Both the position numbers and the translations under genes were made by a program. Shown here in pieces: positions 57,867-64,000 of a stretch of DNA of 64,000 nucleotides. Source of the DNA: Streptomyces xylophagus (lineage in GTDB: Bacteria > Actinomycetota > Actinomycetes > Streptomycetales > Streptomycetaceae); the NCBI RefSeq assembly GCF_000716435.1, contig NZ_JNWO01000011.1:1-64000 (forward strand), in the 5' to 3' direction. The number at the start of each line of letters is the position of its first letter. Position 1 is the first letter of the stretch. The notes beneath the pieces are model-generated. The model searched no databases, was not told the origin of the DNA, and worked only from the letters and a program-made list of their open reading frames with translations.

Positions 57867-59630
57867 CTACTTCGGCTGCGGCTTCCGCACCGAGATGTGC
57901 AGCTCCCGAAGCCGCGTCTCGTCCAGCTCCGTCGGCGCGCCCATCATCAGGTCCTGGGCGTTGCCGTTGAGCGGGAAGGAGATCGTCTCGCGGATGTTCG
58001 GCTCGTCCGCGAGCAGCATGACGATGCGGTCGACGCCGGGGGCGATCCCGCCGTGCGGCGGGGCGCCGAAGCGGAATGCGCGCAGCATGCCGGCGAACTG
58101 CTCCTCGACGGTCTCACGGTCGTAGCCCGCGATCTCGAAGGCCTTGAGCATGATGTCGGGCTCGTGGTTCCGGATCGCGCCGGAGGACAGCTCGACGCCG
58201 TTGCAGACGATGTCGTACTGCCAGCCCAGGATGTCCAGCGGGTCCTGGGTCTCCAGGGCCTCCAGGCCGCCCTGGGGCATCGAGAACGGGTTGTGCGAGA
58301 AGTCGATCTTCCCGGTCTCCTCGTCCTTCTCGTACATCGGGAAGTCGACGATCCAGCAGAAGCGGAAGACACCTTCCTCGAAGTGACCGGCTCGCTTGGC
58401 GGCCTCGACGCGGACCGCGCCCATGATCTTCGAGACCTCTTCGAACTCGCCCGCTCCGAAGAACACGGCGTGACCGGCGGCCAGCGACAGGCGCTTGGTC
58501 AGCTCGGCGACGTTCTCCTCCGTGAGGAACTTCGCGATCGGGCCCGTCAGCGAGCCGTCCTCGGTCACGCGGACCCAGGCCAGGCCCTTCGCGCCGAGGG
58601 TGACCGCGAAGTCGCCGAGCTGGTCGAAGAACTTGCGGGACTGCGACGCTACGTCCGGCACCGCCAGCGCGCGCACGTGCTTGCCGGCGAACGCCTTGAA
58701 CTCGGAGCCCTCGAACACGTCGGTGATGTCGACGAGTTCGAGCTTGGCGCGCAGGTCCGGCTTGTCGGAGCCGTACTTCACCATCGACTCGCGGAACGGG
58801 ATGCGCGGGAAGGGGGAGGTGACCTCCTGGCCGCCGCCGAACTCCGTGAACAGCTCGGTCATGAGCTTCTCGATCGGCTGGAAGACGTCTTCCTGCTCCA
58901 CGAAGCTCATCTCGACGTCGAGCTGGTAGAACTCGCCCGGCGAGCGGTCCGCGCGGGCGTCCTCGTCGCGGAAGCAGGGCGCGATCTGGAAGTAGCGGTC
59001 GAAGCCGGAGATCATCAGCAGCTGCTTGAACTGCTGCGGCGCCTGCGGAAGGGCGTAGAACTTGCCCGGGTTCAGGCGGGACGGGACCACGAAGTCGCGC
59101 GCGCCCTCGGGGGAGGTCGCGGACAGGATCGGGGTCGCCATCTCGTTGAAGCCGAGGGCGACCATCTTCGAGCGGATCGAGGCGATCACCGACGACCGCA
59201 GCATGATGTTGCGGTGCATGCGCTCGCGGCGCAGGTCCAGGAAGCGGTACTCCAGACGCCGCTCCTCGTTGACCCCGTCCTCGGTGTTGATCGTGAAGGG
59301 GAGCGGGGCGGCGGCGCCGAGCAGCTCGACCTCGCCGACCTCGACCTCGACCTCGCCGGTCGGCAGATCCGGGTTCACGTTGTCGGCGCCGCGAGAGACG
59401 ACCTTGCCGTCTACGCGGACCGTCGACTCCTTGGTGACCTTGTCGAGGGCCTCGTACGCGGGCGTGCCGGGGCGGGCGACGAGCTGCGTGATGCCGTAGT
59501 GATCGCGCAGATCGATGAAGAGGATGCCGCCCAGGTCGCGCCGATTGTGCAGCCAGCCACTCAGCCGGACGTCGGTGCCGACGTCAGAGGCGCGGAGCTC
59601 GCCGCAGGTGTGGGACCTGTACCGATGCAT
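57867..59630 (-). CDS. aspS: Aspartyl-tRNA synthetase
   Basis: The 587-residue protein is a full bacterial AspRS. The OB-fold anticodon-binding domain ([37 protein letters not shown]) is followed by the class II core with [38 protein letters not shown] (motif 2) and [20 protein letters not shown] (motif 3), with the bacterial GAD insertion domain between ([20 protein letters not shown]). It charges tRNA-Asp, and possibly tRNA-Asn if no AsnRS exists. It is essential core metabolism. A parS site lies just upstream. Confidence 0.97.
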   Translation of the reverse strand: MHRYRSHTCGELRASDVGTDVRLSGWLHNRRDLGGILFIDLRDHYGITQLVARPGTPAYEALDKVTKESTVRVDGKVVSRGADNVNPDLPTGEVEVEVGEVELLGAAAPLPFTINTEDGVNEERRLEYRFLDLRRERMHRNIMLRSSVIASIRSKMVALGFNEMATPILSATSPEGARDFVVPSRLNPGKFYALPQAPQQFKQLLMISGFDRYFQIAPCFRDEDARADRSPGEFYQLDVEMSFVEQEDVFQPIEKLMTELFTEFGGGQEVTSPFPRIPFRESMVKYGSDKPDLRAKLELVDITDVFEGSEFKAFAGKHVRALAVPDVASQSRKFFDQLGDFAVTLGAKGLAWVRVTEDGSLTGPIAKFLTEENVAELTKRLSLAAGHAVFFGAGEFEEVSKIMGAVRVEAAKRAGHFEEGVFRFCWIVDFPMYEKDEETGKIDFSHNPFSMPQGGLEALETQDPLDILGWQYDIVCNGVELSSGAIRNHEPDIMLKAFEIAGYDRETVEEQFAGMLRAFRFGAPPHGGIAPGVDRIVMLLADEPNIRETISFPLNGNAQDLMMGAPTELDETRLRELHISVRKPQPK

Positions 59631-59663
59631 CGTCGTTCATCCAGCCTTCGCGGATCGGGGAGT

Positions 59664-59677
59664 GTTTCACGTGAAAC
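59664..59677. promoter_or_regulatory. parS site (ParB-binding)
   Basis: GTTTCACGTGAAAC is a perfect 14-bp palindrome identical to the Streptomyces parS consensus. It lies in the 165-bp region between aspS and the divergent phosphatase gene. ParB loads at such sites, which cluster around oriC, and spreads on flanking DNA to organise chromosome segregation into spores. I saw one clear copy in this window. Confidence 0.95.
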
Positions 59678-59783
59678 GTCCAGGGCCGGAGCCCGGACCT
59701 CCCAAGGGTACCGGCCACCCATAGATCGCCTCCCCACCATTAACTCGTGACTCCATCGGTGGCACTTATCGATCTCCTCTTCT

Positions 59784-59789
59784 TAGAGT
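59784..59789 (+). promoter_or_regulatory. -10 element for the leaderless phosphatase gene
   Basis: TAGAGT starts exactly 12 nt before the ATG at 59796, with GGGGC instead of a proper Shine-Dalgarno. The -35 is weak. Confidence 0.5.
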
Positions 59790-59795
59790 GGGGCA

Positions 59796-61970
59796 ATGCG
59801 CACTGGTGAGCCCCTGCCCGCCGTGGGGGAGGTACTCGCCGCCCTCGCGACCGGACTGTGGCATTGGGACACCGCTACGGAGCTGGTCACGGTGGACGCC
59901 GAGGCCGCACGGCTGCTCGGGCTGCCCGCCGAGCCGACCACCCTCACGGAGGCCCAGACCCGGGCCAGACTCCACCCCGTCGACTGGAACGAGATCGCCG
60001 GGGTCGTCGGCCTTGCCGTCGCCGAGGACACCCTCGCCGAGGTCCGTGTCCGGATCATGGACGAGCGGGGCCGGGTGATCCGTACCGTCCGCAGCCGTTC
60101 CAAGCCGTCGTACGACCCCAAGAGCCGGTCGTTCGAGCTGATCGGCACCCTCCAGGAGGTCGCCGAACCCACGCCGGGTACGCCCGCCGGGCGGACGGCG
60201 GTCACCGGTGACTGGCGGCGCTCCCGGGAGGCGTTCCTGCTGGACGCGGGCCGGGCGCTCGCGGAGGCGCGGTCCACGGCGGAGGTGCTGCGGGTCGCGG
60301 CGGGCCTGTCGATGCCGGGCTTCTCACCGGACGGCCTGGCCGTGTTCGGGGTGCAGGGCGACCGGCTCACGATCATCGGGCACCACGGGCATCAGCCGGG
60401 CGACGAGGACCCGTTCTCGCACATGTCCCTGGTGACGGACTACCCGGCCGCCGAGGTCGTACGGACGGGCCGTGCCGTCTATCTGTCCACGCCCGAGCAG
60501 TACAAGGAGCGCTACCCGGTCACCTGGCCGCTCGCCCAGCGCTTCCACCGGCAGTCCTGGGCGTTCCTGCCGCTGACCGTCGCCGGACGCACCATGGGCG
60601 CCTGGATGGCCGGCTTCACCTACCCGGTCGCCTTCACACCGGACGAGCGGTCCGTCCTCACCACGGTGGCCCGGATGCTCGCGCAGGCCCTGTCCCGAGC
60701 CGGTGTCGCCGAGTCCGAGCGGGAACTGACCGACGGACTCCAGCGCTCGATGCTGCCCACGCTGGGCCCGGAGATCCCGGGCATGAGCGTCGCCGCCCGC
60801 TACATCCCGACGGGCGGCGGCCTCCAGGTCGGCGGCGACTGGTACGACATGATCCCGCTGCCCAACGGCAGGATCGCGCTCGTCATCGGGGACGTGCAGG
60901 GTCATGACGTGCGCGCCGCCGGGCTGATGGGCCAGCTCCGGATCGCCCTGCGTGCCTACGCCTCCGAGGGCCACCGGCCCGACGCGGTGCTCTCGCGCGC
61001 CTCCCGTTTCCTGCACGGGATCACCAACGGCAACTTGGAGACGGCCGACCCGCGCTTCGCGACCTGCCTGTACGTCGAGGCCGATCCGGCGACCGGCGTC
61101 CTGGAGATCGCCCGCGCCGGCCATCCCGACCCCGCGATACGCATGGCGGACGGGACGGTGCTGATGCGGCCCACGGCGGGCGGACTGCCGCTCGGCATCG
61201 ACCCGGACGCCGACTATCCGACGACCACGCTCGCCCTGGAGTCCGGCGAGACCATGCTGATCTGCACCGACGGGCTGATCGAGACCGGCGGCCACGACCT
61301 CGAGACGGGCTGGCTGCGCATCCGGACGATCCTGGAGGAGCACAAGGGCGACCTGGAGGAACTGGCCGACGCGCTCGTGCAGGCCGTCCACGGGCCCTCC
61401 TCGCACCACACCACCGGCCCGCTCGCGGACCGCCGCGAGGACGACATCGCCGTACTGCTGCTGTCCCGGGAGGGCGAGAGCTGCGGCTGCGGCGACACGA
61501 CGACCGTGCCACCGAGGATCCGCCGCACGGTGCTCACGGTCGCGCAGGCCGAGCCCGAGCGGATCGCGGTGGCCCGGCAGCAGCTGCGCGAACTCCTCCA
61601 CGACTGGACCGGCGCCGACCAGGTCGACTCCGCGGTCCTCCTCGTCTCCGAGATGCTCACCAACGTCCTCGTGCACACCGACGCCGACGCCCTGCTGACC
61701 GCCGAGGTGGCCGGCGAGGTGGGCGAGCGGCGGATGCGCGTCGAGGTCACGGACGCCGGCGACGACCTCCCGCACAAGCGGCACCCCGGCGAACTGGCGT
61801 CCTCCGGGCGCGGGTTGCTCCTGATCGAACTGCTCGCCGAGACCTGGGGCGTGGACCCGAGGGGCGAGGGCAAGAGCATCTGGTTCGAGCTCTACGAGTC
61901 CGACGGCGCGGGGGACGGGGCCGGGGACACCCCGGGCGAGGGCCCGGAGTTCGGGTCCTGGGACGCGTAG
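59796..61970 (+). CDS. PAS-GAF-SpoIIE phosphatase with C-terminal HATPase
   Basis: The 724-residue protein has a PAS-like sensor (about 10-125; LWHWDTATELVTVDAEAARL), a GAF domain (about 150-300), a SpoIIE/PP2C phosphatase core with GGDWYDMIPLP, VIGDVQGHDVRAAGLMGQL, ICTDGLIETGG and REDDIAVLLL, and a C-terminal GHKL ATPase (about 595-700; LLVSEMLTNVLVHTDADALL, VTDAGDDLPHKRHPG, SGRGLLLIELLAETWGV). A phosphatase and kinase in one chain could both remove and add phosphate on an anti-anti-sigma protein. Its 3' end overlaps the convergent permease gene by 79 bp. Signal and target are unknown. Confidence 0.93.
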   Translation: MRTGEPLPAVGEVLAALATGLWHWDTATELVTVDAEAARLLGLPAEPTTLTEAQTRARLHPVDWNEIAGVVGLAVAEDTLAEVRVRIMDERGRVIRTVRSRSKPSYDPKSRSFELIGTLQEVAEPTPGTPAGRTAVTGDWRRSREAFLLDAGRALAEARSTAEVLRVAAGLSMPGFSPDGLAVFGVQGDRLTIIGHHGHQPGDEDPFSHMSLVTDYPAAEVVRTGRAVYLSTPEQYKERYPVTWPLAQRFHRQSWAFLPLTVAGRTMGAWMAGFTYPVAFTPDERSVLTTVARMLAQALSRAGVAESERELTDGLQRSMLPTLGPEIPGMSVAARYIPTGGGLQVGGDWYDMIPLPNGRIALVIGDVQGHDVRAAGLMGQLRIALRAYASEGHRPDAVLSRASRFLHGITNGNLETADPRFATCLYVEADPATGVLEIARAGHPDPAIRMADGTVLMRPTAGGLPLGIDPDADYPTTTLALESGETMLICTDGLIETGGHDLETGWLRIRTILEEHKGDLEELADALVQAVHGPSSHHTTGPLADRREDDIAVLLLSREGESCGCGDTTTVPPRIRRTVLTVAQAEPERIAVARQQLRELLHDWTGADQVDSAVLLVSEMLTNVLVHTDADALLTAEVAGEVGERRMRVEVTDAGDDLPHKRHPGELASSGRGLLLIELLAETWGVDPRGEGKSIWFELYESDGAGDGAGDTPGEGPEFGSWDA

Positions 61971-62986
61971 CGCTCCCGCAGTTCGTGCACGACACCGAAG
62001 ACGGCCGCGGTCAGCGGTACCGCGAGGAGCATGCCGAGGATGCCGGCCACGGAGGCGCCCGCGGTGATCGCGATCATCACGACCGCCGGGTGCATCTGGA
62101 CGGTCCGGCTCTGGATCATCGGCTGGAGGACGTGTCCTTCCAGGACTTGCACGGCGAGTACGACCCCGAGGGCCCACAGGGCGATGACGACACCCCGGTC
62201 GGCGAGCGCGACCAGTACGGCGACGGCGCCGGAGAGGAAGGCGCCGAGGTAGGGGATGTAGGCGCCGACGAAGACGAGCGCGGCCAGGCCGAACGCCCCC
62301 GGCACGTCCAGGACGAGCAGTCCGATGCCGATGCAGAGGGCGTCGATGAGGGCGATGACGGTGGTCCCGCGCATGAAGCCCTCGACGCCCTCGAAGGCAC
62401 GGCGGGCCATGGCCTCGACGAGGTCGGCGGTGCCGTGCGGGGCGAGTGAGCGCAACAGTCCCGTGGCCAGGTGGGAGTCGCGCAGGAAGAAGAAGACGAG
62501 CAGCAGCGCGAGGACGGCCATGGCGATGGTCTCGCCGACGACACTGACCCCGCTGATGACGTTCGAGGCGGCCGTCCCGCCGAACTTGGAGAGCAGCTCC
62601 TTCGCGTTGGAGGCGAGGTCGTCCAGCGAGGTCCCGGCGGCACCGAAGTGGTCGGAGACGGAGTTCGCCGCGTCCTTGAGCGAGGACACGATCTGATCCC
62701 CGGTGTCGATCAGCGCGGCGACCACGATGTACACGGCCCCGCCGACCACGGCGACGACCGCGACACAGGTGATCCCGGCGGCCACCGACCGGTTGACCTT
62801 CGCCTTCACCAGCCGCCGGTAGAGCGGCCCGAGCAGCGCGGTGCCGAGCAGCGCCAGCAGCACGGGCGTCACGGCGGTCCGCAGCTCGGAACAGAGCCGG
62901 ATCCCGACGTAGCCGACCCCCGAGACGAGCAGGACGACGGCACACCAGGCGGCGAGCCGTCGTACGGGATCGGGGAGGAGCTGCAC
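61892..62986 (-). CDS. AI-2E family transporter
   Basis: The 364-residue protein (GTG start at 62986) has about eight membrane helices, with the AI-2E/YdiK-type plan: two N-terminal helices (LAAWCAVVLLVSGVGYVGI, TAVTPVLLALLGTALLGPL), a soluble segment (about 105-145; SVSDHFGAAGTSLDDLASNA) and six helices, including VFVGAYIPYLGAFLSGAVAV and VQVLEGHVLQPMIQSRTVQM. The family exports or exchanges small molecules or ions. Autoinducer-2 transport is established only for a few. The C-terminus (SGPSPGVSPAPSPAPSDS) lies on the strand opposite the phosphatase end. Confidence 0.9.
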   Translation of the reverse strand: MQLLPDPVRRLAAWCAVVLLVSGVGYVGIRLCSELRTAVTPVLLALLGTALLGPLYRRLVKAKVNRSVAAGITCVAVVAVVGGAVYIVVAALIDTGDQIVSSLKDAANSVSDHFGAAGTSLDDLASNAKELLSKFGGTAASNVISGVSVVGETIAMAVLALLLVFFFLRDSHLATGLLRSLAPHGTADLVEAMARRAFEGVEGFMRGTTVIALIDALCIGIGLLVLDVPGAFGLAALVFVGAYIPYLGAFLSGAVAVLVALADRGVVIALWALGVVLAVQVLEGHVLQPMIQSRTVQMHPAVVMIAITAGASVAGILGMLLAVPLTAAVFGVVHELRERYASQDPNSGPSPGVSPAPSPAPSDS

Positions 62987-63006
62987 GGTCCCAGCCGAAC
63001 ACGCAT

Positions 63007-63039
63007 CGGGCGGGCCGTCCTGGCAGGACGGCCCGCCCG
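63007..63039 (-). terminator. Terminator of the I36 inhibitor gene
   Basis: CGGGCGGGCCGTCCT (63007-63021) and its exact inverse (63025-63039) enclose GGC. The hairpin is 30 bp beyond the stop of the inhibitor gene and before the permease start. Confidence 0.9.
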
Positions 63040-63068
63040 GGTGACGGGAGAAGCCCCCTTCCAGGGAC

Positions 63069-63467
63069 TCAGCAGGTGGGGCCGACCGCGTCGATCCTCT
63101 TGCCGAAGTTGGTGTCGTAGGCCTGGGCGTAGTCGCCGGAGACGACGGTTCGCTTCTCCTGCGGGTCCCAGTCGATGAAGCACGCGTTGGCGTTGGCCTT
63201 GAAGGAGTACACGTGGTCGTGCAGGTTGGACGGCATGTCGCGGTACCCGGAGGCGGGGCTCCACCGCCAGGGGGTGCCCGAGTAGTTCCTGTCGTGCCAG
63301 AAGCAGATCTCCCCCGCCCCGCAGTTCTCGTCCGCGCGGTGCCGCGCGGCGCTCGCCGCCTGTTCGGTGGAGGCGGCGGGGGTGCGGGCCTGGGAGGGGT
63401 TTGCCGCGCCCGTCAGGGCGAGACAGGTGGCCGCCATGACGACGGCCGTACTCATGCGGATACGCAC
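63069..63467 (-). CDS. Peptidase inhibitor family I36 protein
   Basis: The GTG at 63467 has AAGGAAG 5 nt upstream and is followed by VRIRMSTAVVMAATCLALTG, a signal peptide (a TTG at 63494 is a longer alternative). The 132-residue precursor has a mature domain with CGAGEICFWHDRNYSGTPWR, YRDMPSNLHDHVYSFKANAN and a final Cys, the beta/gamma-crystallin-like fold of I36 inhibitors such as the Streptomyces metalloproteinase inhibitor SMPI. Four cysteines can form two disulfides. It is secreted and probably blocks a metalloprotease, self or foreign. The target is unknown. Confidence 0.87.
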   Translation of the reverse strand: MRIRMSTAVVMAATCLALTGAANPSQARTPAASTEQAASAARHRADENCGAGEICFWHDRNYSGTPWRWSPASGYRDMPSNLHDHVYSFKANANACFIDWDPQEKRTVVSGDYAQAYDTNFGKRIDAVGPTC

Positions 63468-63594
63468 GGGTGACTTCCTTGCGGTCGATGCCAACGTTCA
63501 GCCGGCCTCTTTCCGTGCGCGGCACCTTCATGCCCCAGCCGGGTCCGGGTCACCCGGACGGAGGACCCGGGCCGGCCGCCGACCTGCATGCCAA

Positions 63595-63622
63595 AAGCCC
63601 CGTCCGGACAAGGACGGGGCTT
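63595..63622 (-). terminator. Terminator of the pirin gene
   Basis: AAGCCCCGTCC (63595-63605) and GGACGGGGCTT (63612-63622) are perfect 11-bp arms around GGACAA, and the ATGCC/GGGCAT flanks extend the stem. It is 38 bp beyond the stop codon of the pirin gene. Confidence 0.88.
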
Positions 63623-63659
63623 CGGGCATTTCCGTTCCACGAAGGCTTACAACGAAGGC

Positions 63660-64000
63660 TTACAGACCGCCCTCGCCCATTCCGTGCACGGCGGGGATCG
63701 TCCCCAGCCGGCCCTTCTGGAAGTCCTCGAAGGCCTGCTGGAGTTCCTCGCGGGTGTTCATGACGAACGGGCCGTAGTGGGCCATCGGCTCGCGGATCGG
63801 CTGGCCGCCGAGGATGGCAACCTCCAGGTCCGGGGTGTTCCCGTCCTGCTGCTCGTCCGCGCGGACGGTCAGGGACGAACCCGCGCCGAAGACGGCGGTC
63901 TGGCCCATGTGGATCGCGCGCCGCTCGGCGCCGACGCTGCCCTTGCCCGCCAGGACGTACGCGACACCGTTGAAGTCCTCGCGCCAGGGCAGGGTGACCT
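63660..64000 (-). CDS. Pirin family protein, C-terminal part (cut by window end)
   Basis: Only the C-terminal about 113 codons are in the window, and the start lies beyond 64000. The visible chain includes LPWREDFNGVAYVLAGKGSV, then HMGQTAVFGAGSSLTVRADE and the closing ILGGQPIREPMAHYGPFVMN with EELQQAFEDFQKGRLGTIPA, the usual pirin C-terminal cupin block. Pirins are metal-dependent bicupins that act as quercetinase or as transcription cofactors. This copy's role cannot be judged. A strong terminator follows its stop. Confidence 0.9.
   Translation of the reverse strand, partial: VTLPWREDFNGVAYVLAGKGSVGAERRAIHMGQTAVFGAGSSLTVRADEQQDGNTPDLEVAILGGQPIREPMAHYGPFVMNTREELQQAFEDFQKGRLGTIPAVHGMGEGGL

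Noticed and set aside
60324..63002. Long minus-strand frame across the phosphatase and permease
   Set aside because: It has no domain, has extreme Arg/Gly/Ala composition and crosses two supported genes. It is a shadow.

Overview
This is high-GC actinobacterial DNA, almost certainly from a Streptomyces chromosome. The evidence is strong third-position GC bias, many GTG starts, several WhiJ-like helix-turn-helix/DUF397 gene sets, Tat- and Sec-exported enzymes, an LAETG sortase signal, SpoIIE-type phosphatases with HATPase modules, a typical Streptomyces dispersed repeat, and a perfect ParB-binding parS site. parS sites cluster around oriC, so the right part of the window is probably core chromosome rather than an arm. 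The first 72 bases are an untrimmed Illumina Nextera i7 adapter, so the window begins at a contig end.

Layout. 1-10 kb: a MarR regulator divergent from a quinone-oxidoreductase-like gene, a limonene-epoxide-hydrolase-like gene, a decayed ATPase remnant beside a very short DUF397 gene, a large pentapeptide-like membrane protein, an AhpD/CMD-family protein, a PucR regulator, a DUF4142 exported protein, a GH13 alpha-glucosidase and an LAETG-anchored surface protein. 10-17 kb: gene debris, a large exported PGRP amidase, a truncated IS5-type transposase abutting a nucleoside hydrolase, and a short threonyl-tRNA synthetase preceded by what looks like a threonine leader-peptide attenuator. 17-25 kb: a DJ-1/PfpI protein, a lipoprotein, a coupled metal-permease pair, a cluster of helix-turn-helix and DUF397 genes, a Uma2 nuclease-like gene that truncates an exported gene, a beta-rich secreted protein and a CmpX/MscS-like channel.

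25-31 kb: a frameshifted HTH-STAND-WD40 ATPase gene divergent from a secreted ribosome-inactivating protein that has every ricin-type active-site residue. 31-43 kb: an M20 amidohydrolase, a protein carrying a dispersed Streptomyces repeat inside its reading frame, a SpoIIE phosphatase, assorted membrane and exported proteins, a FUSC-family transporter and a VWA protein with a very long Glu/Pro/Ala segment. 43-47 kb: two different methionyl-tRNA synthetases in tandem, then an SDR/TetR divergent pair with two clear operators. 48-58 kb: an FG-GAP protein, a pectate lyase, two paralogous Tat-exported intradiol dioxygenases, a complete WhiJ-like/DUF397/HATPase set and an Rpn-like nuclease. 58-64 kb: aspS with parS upstream, a PAS-GAF-SpoIIE-HATPase phosphatase, an AI-2E family permease, an I36 protease inhibitor, and a pirin gene cut by the window end.

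Themes are translation (three aminoacyl-tRNA synthetase types and a ribosome-attacking toxin), partner-switching and WhiJ-type developmental regulation, and exported hydrolases. At least six genes have a TANNNT hexamer exactly 12 nt before the start codon and no Shine-Dalgarno sequence, as expected for leaderless mRNAs. I found no tRNA, rRNA or CRISPR array.
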